In this document: positions 27,693 through 36,499 of the stretch, in pieces | Layout of the letters: every line of letters starts with the position of its first letter | Position numbering within the stretch: position 1 is the stretch's first letter | Assembly (NCBI RefSeq): GCF_021502725.1 | Contig: NZ_JAKFFS010000001.1 | Location: 248,001-312,000 of the forward strand | Reading direction: 5' to 3' | DNA: 64,000 nt | DNA from: Dyadobacter sp. CY345 | GTDB taxonomy: Bacteria; Bacteroidota; Bacteroidia; Cytophagales; Spirosomataceae | Position numbers and translations under genes: made by a program | The notes under the pieces: generated by a model | Told to the model about the DNA's origin: nothing | What the model saw: only the letters and a program-made list of their open reading frames with translations | Database searches by the model: none

Positions 27693-30600
27693 ATGATTAG
27701 AGCAATCCGGTTACTTCGGTCTTTTTCGAGAAGTATTCACTTCAACCATGTTTTTGCACTAACTGCGCTATCCGGCGCATTTGTGTTTTCCGGCAACGAT
27801 GCCCAGGCTGCGGCACCTGATTCAACGAAAGTCACGCTGACGGAAGGCACGAACATGGCCACAGATCTATCACCAGACAAGAAATCGATTGCCGTTGATA
27901 TTCAGGGGACGATATGGAGTATCCCAATTGCGGGAGGCGATGCAAAACCGCTGACCGATGGAATGGGCGATGACCGTCAGCCACGCTGGTCTCCCGACGG
28001 AAGCCGTGTTGCTTTTCAATCTTTTCGTGACGGATATTATCATATTTGGGCGGTCAATAAAGATGGTTCAGGATTAACGCAGTTAACTTTTGGTGTTTTT
28101 GATGAACGCGAACCGGAATGGTCGCCGGATGGGAAATTTCTCCTTTTTTCGTCAGATCGCGGAGGTAATTATGATATCTGGAAAATGGAGCTTTCTACCA
28201 GAACATTAACCCAGCTGACTAATGATCCGGGAAATGATTATTGTCCTGCCTATGCAAGTGACGGTAGCAAGATCACCTTTGTTTCCGAACGTACATCTGG
28301 TCCGGGAATCTATATCCTAACGAATGACGGTTCTCAAAAACTGGTCGTAAAAAATGCCGCGAAACTTTCTGCTCCGGCATTTAATCCTGCCGGGACGCAT
28401 ATTTATTTCAATTCATTCACAGGTGCATTCAGCGATCTTGAAGAGGTTGATATTGCAACCGGAAATGCGAAATCTCTAACACAACCGTCAGAAGACGTTT
28501 TTCCATTCCGTGCCAGCTGGATTTCTCCACAGGAATATTTATACAGTGCTGACGGAAAAATTAAACGCGTTAAGTTGGGTGAAAAAACAGGCCAGAATGT
28601 TGCGTTCAAAGCCGTTGTGACCGTGACCACGCCAGTATATACCCGAAAAACCTATGATTTCAATAGTGGGAAACCTAAAACGGTGAAGGGGATAAAAGGA
28701 CTAAATGTTTCTCCTGACGGGAAACGTTTCGTTTTTTCCGCATTGGGCGATCTCTGGATTCTGGACAAAGGCGCAACCGTTCCGAAACCAATTACAAAAG
28801 ACGCAAACCTGGATGCCGATCCGACCTGGTCACCAGATGGAAACACCATCGCATTCCTGACCGACCGCTCTGGCGCTATGAATCTTTGGGTACATGATGT
28901 AAAAACCGGAAAACAATCGGAATTGGTTATGCTGGACTATGATATCAACTATCCGGCCTGGTCTCCCGATGGTTCAAAAATTGCTTTTTACCAGGCAGAT
29001 CCTAGAAATTCATGGGGAAGAGGCACCCTTCAAACCGTTGAAGTGAAAACCGGAAAAGTGGAGAAAATTCATGAATCGCTGTTTGTGCCAAGTCAGCCGA
29101 GCTGGTCTCCTGATGGCAAAACGATCGCCGTTTCAGGTTTAGAAGTGTATTCTACGCGCTATCGGGAGGGAATTAACAAAATCTTATTGATTTCTCTGGA
29201 TAAAAAACCGGACCGTTTTGTGTCTCCAGTGGCTGAACGTTCGCTTGGTATGCGTGCAAAAAATGGCCCGGCCTGGTCTCCGGATGGAAAGTCGATGGCC
29301 TATGTGCAGGATGGTTTACTTTGGGTAATCGCTGTGGATCCTTCCGGAACTATTGTTGGACCTCCGAGAGGATTAACACATGAATTGTCGGAGGTGCCGA
29401 GCTGGACGGCCGATTCAAAAACGCTGGTTTATATGGCGACGGATACGATCAAGCAGATCAGCATTTCGGATGGGAAAGTTGAGTCAATTCCGATGACTTT
29501 TAAATGGGATTACAAACAGCCAAAAGAGACGGTCGTGATCCATGCCGGAAAGGTTTTTGATGGCAGAAATAAAGAATATATCAAAAATGTAGACATTATT
29601 ATTGAAGGTAATCGTATCAAAGAAATTGTTCCGCATAAAGCAGGTCGACCGGGAAAACTGGTTGATGCTTCTGACAAAACGATTATCCCCGGACTTTTCG
29701 AAATGCATACCCACCAACATGCCATGACCGGCGAAAAGCTTGGCCGTTTGTGGCTGTCTTTTGGAATTACGTCGCTTAGGGAAACTGGTGCAGATCCTTA
29801 CGATGCTTTGGAAAGAAAAGAATCGTGGGACGCAGGCACGCTAACCGGTCCGCGCGAATTTTTCACCGGAGGATTAACAGACGGAAGCCGGATTTATTAT
29901 GGTCTTGCGAATAGTATCCATTCGACGGCGCAGCTTGATCTGGAACTTGAACGTGCCTCGCGGCTGGGTTATGATATGATCAAAACTTATGTCCGTATGC
30001 CGGATATTTTGCAGCAGCGTATCACCAATTATGCACATAAAATTGGAGTGCCGGTATCTTCCCACGAAATCTTTCCTGCGATGCGATACGGTGTCGATGC
30101 GGTTGAACATATTGGTGGGACAAGCCGGCGCGGATATTCCCCGAAAATTTCCGCAATGAATTTTACCTATCAGGATGTTACTGAACTTTTGGTGAAATCA
30201 AAAATGAATATCACACCAACGGCTTCGTTGCAGGGTGGCTTTTATGTGATGGCCGGAAAAGATCCTGGTTATTACGAAAACAAACAATTCAAGACTTTTT
30301 ATTCGGAGGAATTCAGAAAAGCTTTGAAAGACGGAGCTTCGCAAATTGAGAAAATGTTTCCGGGTTACACTGCCAATTTTGGAACAATTCAAAAAACGGT
30401 TAAAAATCTTATTGCCAGCGGCGCACGGGTTACGGCGGGCACCGACAGCCCATTCATTCCTTATGCGATGAGTTTGCATTCTGAGTTACAATGCTGGGTG
30501 GATGGAGGAATAACTCCATTTGAAACCTTGCGTTCTGCGACTTTATGGTCTGCGGAGGCGGTTGGCGTAAGCAAAGATCTGGGGACTTTGGAAAAAGGGA

Positions 30601-30725
30601 AATTGGCAGATCTGGTAATTGTGGACGGTGATCCTTTGGTGAAAATCGAAGATGCCTGGAATGTAAAACATGTTATGAAAAACGGTATTCTTTTCTCCAT
30701 TGATGAGCTTTTGAAAAAGCCTTAA
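27693..30725 (+). CDS. Exported TolB/PD40 beta-propeller-amidohydrolase fusion, copy 2
   Basis: The 1010-residue hydrolase has the same build as the gene upstream. The signal peptide is about residues 1-40 (HVFALTALSGAFVFSGNDAQA). PD40 repeats run to about residue 610 (WSPDGSRVAFQ, WSPDGKFLLFS, WSPDGNTIAFL and others). The amidohydrolase domain has H672 and H674 in MHTHQHAMTG, Lys in MIKTYVRMP, His in SSHEIFP, His in VEHIGGTS and Asp in AGTDSPF. All expected metal ligands are kept, so this copy is not decayed. It differs from copy 1 near the active site (HQHAMTGEKL against HQTAAAGEQL), which hints at a different substrate range. The M20 peptidase gene follows 15 bp later and is probably co-transcribed. 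Confidence 0.92.
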   Translation: MIRAIRLLRSFSRSIHFNHVFALTALSGAFVFSGNDAQAAAPDSTKVTLTEGTNMATDLSPDKKSIAVDIQGTIWSIPIAGGDAKPLTDGMGDDRQPRWSPDGSRVAFQSFRDGYYHIWAVNKDGSGLTQLTFGVFDEREPEWSPDGKFLLFSSDRGGNYDIWKMELSTRTLTQLTNDPGNDYCPAYASDGSKITFVSERTSGPGIYILTNDGSQKLVVKNAAKLSAPAFNPAGTHIYFNSFTGAFSDLEEVDIATGNAKSLTQPSEDVFPFRASWISPQEYLYSADGKIKRVKLGEKTGQNVAFKAVVTVTTPVYTRKTYDFNSGKPKTVKGIKGLNVSPDGKRFVFSALGDLWILDKGATVPKPITKDANLDADPTWSPDGNTIAFLTDRSGAMNLWVHDVKTGKQSELVMLDYDINYPAWSPDGSKIAFYQADPRNSWGRGTLQTVEVKTGKVEKIHESLFVPSQPSWSPDGKTIAVSGLEVYSTRYREGINKILLISLDKKPDRFVSPVAERSLGMRAKNGPAWSPDGKSMAYVQDGLLWVIAVDPSGTIVGPPRGLTHELSEVPSWTADSKTLVYMATDTIKQISISDGKVESIPMTFKWDYKQPKETVVIHAGKVFDGRNKEYIKNVDIIIEGNRIKEIVPHKAGRPGKLVDASDKTIIPGLFEMHTHQHAMTGEKLGRLWLSFGITSLRETGADPYDALERKESWDAGTLTGPREFFTGGLTDGSRIYYGLANSIHSTAQLDLELERASRLGYDMIKTYVRMPDILQQRITNYAHKIGVPVSSHEIFPAMRYGVDAVEHIGGTSRRGYSPKISAMNFTYQDVTELLVKSKMNITPTASLQGGFYVMAGKDPGYYENKQFKTFYSEEFRKALKDGASQIEKMFPGYTANFGTIQKTVKNLIASGARVTAGTDSPFIPYAMSLHSELQCWVDGGITPFETLRSATLWSAEAVGVSKDLGTLEKGKLADLVIVDGDPLVKIEDAWNVKHVMKNGILFSIDELLKKP

Positions 30726-30740
30726 TTACTTACTAACCCG

Positions 30741-32300
30741 ATGCTCATGTTTTTTAAATTAAATAAAAAATCAAAAACGGTTGTTGCAATGCTCCTGGTA
30801 TTCGCCGCGGCCGCTTCTGCACCATTAAGTGCTCAGAAAATCCCCGCCGAAAAAAGTGATGCGCTAATTGCAAAAGCGATGTATCCCGCTTTGGAGGAAT
30901 TGAAAGATTACGTTGCCATTCCAAATGATGCGTTAATTGCAGAGGATATTGAAAAAAATCTGGTATGGTCCGAAAAGGCTTTTGCCAAACGTGGTTTTAA
31001 AACGGCAATTTTGAAAACCGGTAAAATGCCATTGTTTTCCGCTGAAAAGACGTACCCGAAAAACACAAAGATTGTTTTATTCTATTTCCATCTTGACGGA
31101 CAAGCGGTGAGGCCAAATGAATGGTTTCAGAAAGATCCGTATATGACGGTTTTAAAAGAAAAAAGTGCCGATGGTACTTTTAAGGAAATTGACTGGGAGT
31201 TATTAAAAAAAGAAAAGATCAATGACGAATGGCGGATTTTTGCGCGTTCCACTTCGGATGACAAAGGGCCGATTGTTATGCTTTTGCAAGCACTTGATAT
31301 TCTTGCAGGACAAAACCAGCAACCTCCGTTTAATGTAAAAGTGGTACTGGATTGTGAAGAGGAAAAAGGTTCGCCGGGGTTGAAGGCTTCTCTTGCTCAA
31401 TACAAAAAAGAGTTGATGGCTGATTACCTGATCGTGATGGACGGGCCGATGCATTCTTCCAATATCCCGACCTTAACTTTTGGATGCAGGGGAGGAACTG
31501 GTTTTGGACTTACAACATACGGCGCAATTACACAGCAGCATAGCGGACATTTTGGAAATTATTCTCCGGACCCGACTTTTATTCTTTCAAAAATCATTGC
31601 TACGATGAAAGATGATGATGGACGAGTTTTGATTGACGGATTCTATGATGGAATTAAATTCGATGCCGAAGCAGAGAAAATCATGGCGGCTGTTCCGGAC
31701 AATATGAAGGAAATTAACGATCGTTTACAGATTGCGGAAAAGGAAAAAGTAGGTAAAAACTACCAGGAGTCTATGCAGTATCCGTCATTAAATATCAGAG
31801 GTTTGAAGGCCGCGGTTGTTGGAAAGGGCGGAGGTTCAATTATTCCGGAAGAAGCGCTTGCAGAATTTGGGATTCGTCTGGTACCTGAAACCGAAGGAAC
31901 CAGAATGACCAATCTTGTTAAAGCACATATTGAAAAACAAGGATATAAAGTTTTTGATCACGTGCCAACAAAGCAGGAACGTATGGCGAATAAAAAATTG
32001 GTTTTCATGAGTGGCGGAGGAGCGGGCAGTCCGGCGTTTCGAACCGAAGTCAATTCGCCGATCGGGAATTGGCTGAGAAAATCAGTAACTGATAATTTTA
32101 AACAAGATCCGATCGTGATCAGGATTATGGGTGGCTCGGTTCCGGTTGTTCCGTTCATTCAAACATTAGGGGTTCCAGCTGTTATTGTGCCGCTGGTAAA
32201 TATGGATAACAATCAGCACAGTCCAAATGAAAATCTTCGGTTGGGTAATTTGAGAATGGGAATAAAGACATGTCTGTCTATTTTGACAACACCGATTTGA
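30741..32300 (+). CDS. Exported M20-family metallopeptidase
   Basis: The 519-residue protein has a signal peptide (about residues 1-31, ending APLSAQ) and a two-zinc M20 peptidase fold. The metal ligands are visible: His in LFYFHLDGQA, the bridging Asp in STSDDKGP, the catalytic/ligand Glu pair in DCEEEKGSPG, Asp in IVMDGP and the last His in NNQHSPNEN. A dimerisation (lid) domain lies between about residues 250 and 400. M20 enzymes remove amino acids from di- and tripeptides or split N-acyl amino acids. It lies 15 bp behind amidohydrolase copy 2 and would continue breakdown of the same imported or periplasmic substrates. Confidence 0.9.
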   Translation: MLMFFKLNKKSKTVVAMLLVFAAAASAPLSAQKIPAEKSDALIAKAMYPALEELKDYVAIPNDALIAEDIEKNLVWSEKAFAKRGFKTAILKTGKMPLFSAEKTYPKNTKIVLFYFHLDGQAVRPNEWFQKDPYMTVLKEKSADGTFKEIDWELLKKEKINDEWRIFARSTSDDKGPIVMLLQALDILAGQNQQPPFNVKVVLDCEEEKGSPGLKASLAQYKKELMADYLIVMDGPMHSSNIPTLTFGCRGGTGFGLTTYGAITQQHSGHFGNYSPDPTFILSKIIATMKDDDGRVLIDGFYDGIKFDAEAEKIMAAVPDNMKEINDRLQIAEKEKVGKNYQESMQYPSLNIRGLKAAVVGKGGGSIIPEEALAEFGIRLVPETEGTRMTNLVKAHIEKQGYKVFDHVPTKQERMANKKLVFMSGGGAGSPAFRTEVNSPIGNWLRKSVTDNFKQDPIVIRIMGGSVPVVPFIQTLGVPAVIVPLVNMDNNQHSPNENLRLGNLRMGIKTCLSILTTPI

Positions 32301-32633
32301 TTTGAGGTATCGTCTTGGTTTCTCTGGAAGCTCTTGTTCCTAGATGTGGATTAAAGACGTTTGGTTTTTTGCTCCTTCGGAGCCTCCTGTTTATCGCCAG
32401 GAATTTGGATGTTTGGTTTTTGGCTCGTTAAAGCCTTCTGGGCATTATCAGGAAACTCCGAAGGAGTTAGGATCGGACCTAATCTGGTGCTTTCTATAAA
32501 CAGGATACCCCGCTGGGGTGTTTCGGGGATTTGATAGGCATGAGATGTGGATAGGGTATAACCCGCTGGGATGTTTCCGATAAACGCTCTTTTAATATTT
32601 TAGAATCTGAATGCTGCAAAATCCAAAACTACA
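32301..32633. repeat. Intergenic stretch of degenerate palindromic repeats
   Basis: This 333-bp gap holds no gene. It contains short palindromes: gctccttcggagc (32381-32393), ctccgaaggag (32456-32466) and ccccgctgggg (32508-32518). Two segments repeat as degenerate copies about 54 bp apart: one beginning cgtttggttttttgctc and then tgtttggtttttggctc, and another with ccccgctggggtgtttc and then acccgctgggatgtttc. It is a second REP-like array, different in sequence from the one at 27302-27692. The last 40 bp before the next gene are A/T-rich and may carry its promoter. Confidence 0.65.
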
Positions 32634-35600
32634 ATGAATAAAAAATTCAAACTGTTAATCATTTTTATTTCGCTGATATCCCTTTTTGAATTAAAGGCAA
32701 TGACATCGGATTCCGTAAAAGTAATATTGACAGAAGGTACCAACATGGCAATTGCCCTTTCTCCGGATAAAAAAAACCTGGCTATGGACATCCAGGGAAC
32801 GATCTGGCTAATGCCTGTTGCAGGTGGAAAGGCCAAAGCGTTAACCGATGCCTTAGGTGATTGCCGCCAGCCAACCTGGTCAGCGGATGGGAACCAGATC
32901 GCATTTCAATCCTACCGTGACGGAAATTTTCATATCTGGAAAGTGAATAAAGATGGTACCGGATTAACCCAATTGACTTTCGGAGTCTATCATGATCGCG
33001 AGCCGCACTGGTCACCGAATGGGAAAGAAATTGTCTTTTCCTCAGACAGGAGCGGGAATTATGATATCTGGAAAATCGAACTCGAAAAAGGTATTCTGGC
33101 ACAATTGACAAAAGACACTGGAAATGACTATTTCCCGTCATACTCATCAGACGGATCAAAACTGGCTTATGTATCAGAAAGAAATACTGCCGCAGGACTT
33201 TATCTGCTTGAAGGCAATAGCGAGCCAAAACTATTAGTACATAGCAAAGAAAAATTGTTTTCGCCTGTTTGGCATCCCAATGGTAAGCAGGTAACTTTTA
33301 ATACGCTGTTGCCAGGTGCGAGCCAACTTGAATTTGTAAGTGTAGGAGGTGGTGATTGGCAAACTTTGTCGGAAAAAACAGAGGATGTTTTTCCATTTAA
33401 GGTTAGCTGGCTTTCGGAAACGGATTATTTATATACTTCCGACGGACAGATTAAACATGGAATTTTAGGGCAAAAGAAAACAGCCAGTATTCCGTTTCAG
33501 GCTGAGGTAATTTTAGACCGAAAAAAGTATGTTACAAAAGCCCGTGATTTTGATTCAAAAAAAGCACAGCCCGTTCAGGGTATTCGCAGTCCTATCGTGT
33601 CACCTGATGGGAAAAGCGTGATTTTTACTGCGCTGGGTGATTTATGGATTTTTAAAAAAGGTACTGAAAAACCGGCTCAGGTTACCAATGACATTTTTAT
33701 TGATGTTGATCCCGTTTGGTCGCCCGATGGAAAAAAAGTTGCTTACACCAGCGACAAAAACGGTAACATGGATCTTTATATAAAAGATCTTTTGACCGGA
33801 AAAGATACCTGCCTGCTTGATGCTCCGGATAATTTGAAATTTCCATCCTGGTCGCCGGATGGATCTAAAATTGCTTTTTATCAGGCAGATCCGAAAGCTT
33901 ACAGCCGGAACGTTCTCAATATTCTGGATCTGAAATCGGGTGAAATCATAACGGCTTATGGATCACTTTTTGAAGGTTCGCAGCCAGGCTGGACACCTGA
34001 CGGAAAATTTATTGTGATCTCATCGCTGGATTCTTATTCTACAAGATTCCGTGAAGGATTAAGCAAATTCCTGATTATTCCGCTGGACAAATCGCCTGCA
34101 AAATTCATTTCGCCCGTTCCCGAACGTTCATTGGCAACAAGAGGAAAAAATGGTCCGGTGGTCTCGCCGGATGGAAATATGATTGCCTATATTCTTGATA
34201 ATACTTTATGGGTTGTTCCTGTCGATAAGGAATGCAATATCATCGGTCCGCCGAAAAGATTAACGAATGAACTGGCGGAGGATCCGAGCTGGACTGCCGA
34301 TTCAAAAACAATTGTGTTTTTGGCAACCGATGTTTTAAAAGAAGTATCTGTGATCGATGGAAAAGTTGAACCGATAAACATGAATTTCACTTGGCAGGTA
34401 AAACAGCCGTCAGGGCAATTGGTAATTCATGCTGGAAAACTTTTTAATGGCCGTTCAGAAAAATATCTGGAAAATGTGGATGTGTTGATTGAAGGAAACC
34501 GTATCAAAAAAATTACACCGCATCGTGCTGCCGCATATGGAAATGCCAAAGTTATCGATGCTTCCAAACAAGTAATTATTCCCGGACTTTTTGAAATGCA
34601 TACCCACCAGAATGCCCAGCTTGGCGAAAAAGGCGGTCGACTGTGGCTGGCTTATGGAATCACTTCGATTCGTGAGCCGGGAACCGATCCTTATGATGCA
34701 TTGGAAAGAAAAGAATCCTGGACAAGCGGAAAGCGACTGGGGCCAAGGACTTTTTTTACAGGCGGACATATGGAAGGAAACCGGATTTATTATAACAGGA
34801 ATACCAGCAACGTAGGCGGCGCGCAATTGGATATGGAATTAAACCGTGCTGTGAAATTGGGTTATGATATGATAAAAACATACGTCGGTCTCCCGGATAA
34901 TTTGCAAAAACGAGTGACTGAATTCGCGCATACGAACGGGATTCCGGTTGCCTCACATGAAATTTATCCGGCTGTCGGTTATGGTGTGGACGGTGTGGAA
35001 CACATGGGCGCCACAAGCCGAAGAGGTTATTCTCCAAAACTGACAGCGATGAATAATACTTATCAGGATGTTGTGCAGCTTATTACCAAATCGGGAATGT
35101 ACATTACACCGACCATTTCTCTGCACGGAGGTTTTACGTCGTTAGCCAAAAACGATCCTGAATTTTTCAATCACTGGCAGTTCAAAAGTTTTTATTCTGA
35201 GAAGTTGAAAGCCGAACTTTTAGGATCGGTGACCAGAATGAGCGAGTCGACCTATTCAAATGTTGAAAAAACAACCTTAAATTTGATCAGGTCAGGTGCG
35301 CGTGTGACACCCGGAACGGATTCTCCCATTATACCTTCCGGATTCAGTTATCATGCCGAATTGCAAAGCTGGGTGAAGGCTGGTATCTCGCCATTTGAAA
35401 CACTACGAGCGGCAACATTGTGGTGCGCTCAAGAAATTGGAGTTGAAAAAGATCTTGGAACAATTGAAACAGGAAAACTTGCAGATATTGTTATTGTAGA
35501 TGGAGATCCGTTGACGAATATCAAAGATCTATTAAATGTTCAGGGCGTGATTAAAAATGGGGAGTATTTGAATGTAAAAGACTTGAAAAGAGAAAATTAA
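32634..35600 (+). CDS. Exported TolB/PD40 beta-propeller-amidohydrolase fusion, copy 3
   Basis: This is the third paralogue, 988 residues. The signal peptide is shorter (residues 1-22, ending ELKAM). PD40 repeats (WSADGNQIAFQ, WSPNGKEIVFS, WSPDGKKVAYT) fill residues about 40-600. The amidohydrolase domain has H656 and H658 in MHTHQNAQLGEKG, Lys in MIKTYVGLP, His in ASHEIYPA, His in VEHMGATS and Asp in GTDSPI, so it should be active. It is as divergent from copies 1 and 2 as they are from each other by eye. It ends with a strong terminator at 35653-35685 and is followed by the ECF sigma gene. Confidence 0.92.
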   Translation: MNKKFKLLIIFISLISLFELKAMTSDSVKVILTEGTNMAIALSPDKKNLAMDIQGTIWLMPVAGGKAKALTDALGDCRQPTWSADGNQIAFQSYRDGNFHIWKVNKDGTGLTQLTFGVYHDREPHWSPNGKEIVFSSDRSGNYDIWKIELEKGILAQLTKDTGNDYFPSYSSDGSKLAYVSERNTAAGLYLLEGNSEPKLLVHSKEKLFSPVWHPNGKQVTFNTLLPGASQLEFVSVGGGDWQTLSEKTEDVFPFKVSWLSETDYLYTSDGQIKHGILGQKKTASIPFQAEVILDRKKYVTKARDFDSKKAQPVQGIRSPIVSPDGKSVIFTALGDLWIFKKGTEKPAQVTNDIFIDVDPVWSPDGKKVAYTSDKNGNMDLYIKDLLTGKDTCLLDAPDNLKFPSWSPDGSKIAFYQADPKAYSRNVLNILDLKSGEIITAYGSLFEGSQPGWTPDGKFIVISSLDSYSTRFREGLSKFLIIPLDKSPAKFISPVPERSLATRGKNGPVVSPDGNMIAYILDNTLWVVPVDKECNIIGPPKRLTNELAEDPSWTADSKTIVFLATDVLKEVSVIDGKVEPINMNFTWQVKQPSGQLVIHAGKLFNGRSEKYLENVDVLIEGNRIKKITPHRAAAYGNAKVIDASKQVIIPGLFEMHTHQNAQLGEKGGRLWLAYGITSIREPGTDPYDALERKESWTSGKRLGPRTFFTGGHMEGNRIYYNRNTSNVGGAQLDMELNRAVKLGYDMIKTYVGLPDNLQKRVTEFAHTNGIPVASHEIYPAVGYGVDGVEHMGATSRRGYSPKLTAMNNTYQDVVQLITKSGMYITPTISLHGGFTSLAKNDPEFFNHWQFKSFYSEKLKAELLGSVTRMSESTYSNVEKTTLNLIRSGARVTPGTDSPIIPSGFSYHAELQSWVKAGISPFETLRAATLWCAQEIGVEKDLGTIETGKLADIVIVDGDPLTNIKDLLNVQGVIKNGEYLNVKDLKREN

Positions 35601-35652
35601 GTAACTGGTTTCTTGGAATGATATATTAAAAAAACTAGATAAGAGTAATTTG

Positions 35653-35685
35653 AAAAGGAGAGGCACGCAGAGCTTCTCCTTTTTT
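35653..35685 (+). terminator. Terminator after amidohydrolase copy 3
   Basis: A 9-bp perfect stem (aaaaggaga at 35653-35661, tctcctttt at 35675-35683) with a 13-nt loop runs into a T6 tract followed by gtttt. It closes the amidohydrolase region and isolates the sigma-factor gene. Confidence 0.85.
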
Positions 35686-35840
35686 GTTTTTGACAAAATT
35701 GAAGAAATTTAATATTTTATATAATCGAAAAAAATAAAATTAATTATTGTGTTATATGTAATAATCAATCTATTATATTTATATATATCGATTTTACAGA
35801 ACAATATTTTGATAGTATTTTTATTTCAAGAATATAATAT

Positions 35841-36401
35841 ATGAATAAACCAATTTTTTCAGATGAAGAGCTTTTGAAGCTTGTCGCTGAAGACAATACG
35901 GAAGCATTCAAAATATTGTTTGATCAATATTACAATACCCTGGTTCGCGTTTTAATGCGATTCTCTCCGGATCCGGAACAGGTGAAAGACTGGGTGCAGG
36001 AGATTTATGTAAAATTATGGGAGTGCAGGAAAAATCTGGATATTGAGTCCATCGGGAATTTCAAAGCATACTTTATGGTAATCGCCAGAAATCATGCGAT
36101 TAAACATCATACTAAAAAGAAAAAACTGGAACTGGTTTCCAATTATGAATTATCGGATTGCGATGTTTCGGATAACAACCTCGTCGAAAATCTTGAACAT
36201 GCAGAGTTAATGCACGCTTACCAAAATGCACTTTCCAAATTACCTCATAAAGCGACGGAGGCTTATTTTCTGAATCGTGAAAAAGGCCTGACTTATACCA
36301 AAATCTCAGAAGAATTGGGGATTTCTATCAAAACCGTCGAAGCACAAATTTCCAGGGTGATGGCTTTTCTCAGACAAGAACTTGTGGTTTATCTACGATA
36401 A
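35841..36401 (+). CDS. RNA polymerase ECF-type sigma-70 factor
   Basis: The 186-residue factor has sigma region 2 near residues 20-90 (FKILFDQYYNTLVRVLMRF, then VKDWVQEIYVKLWECR). Region 4 is near residues 125-180 (LSKLPHKATEAYFLNREKGLTYTKISEELGISIKTVEAQISRVMAFLR), with the helix-turn-helix at SEELGISIKTVEAQI. It is of the FecI/Bacteroidota type that pairs with FecR anti-sigma factors. No anti-sigma gene is adjacent. The only FecR in the window is at 17820-18839, on the other side of the SusCD and amidohydrolase genes, so the two may be separated partners. The 240 bp upstream are extremely A/T-rich and include the terminator of the previous gene. Confidence 0.93.
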   Translation: MNKPIFSDEELLKLVAEDNTEAFKILFDQYYNTLVRVLMRFSPDPEQVKDWVQEIYVKLWECRKNLDIESIGNFKAYFMVIARNHAIKHHTKKKKLELVSNYELSDCDVSDNNLVENLEHAELMHAYQNALSKLPHKATEAYFLNREKGLTYTKISEELGISIKTVEAQISRVMAFLRQELVVYLR

Positions 36402-36466
36402 TTAGCATTTAATCAGGTTCCGGGTAAATTTCATCAGATAATTTTCAGAAGTGTAAAGCCAACAGG

Positions 36467-36474
36467 TAACTTTG
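36467..36474 (+). promoter_or_regulatory. Possible -7 box of the AraC-type gene
   Basis: TAACTTTG matches the Bacteroidota -7 consensus TAnnTTTG exactly and lies 25 bp before the ATG at 36500. No clear -33 TTTG is seen at the right distance, so this is a weak call. Confidence 0.35.
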
Positions 36475-36499
36475 ATTGCGAAAATACTAGCAATCCGTC

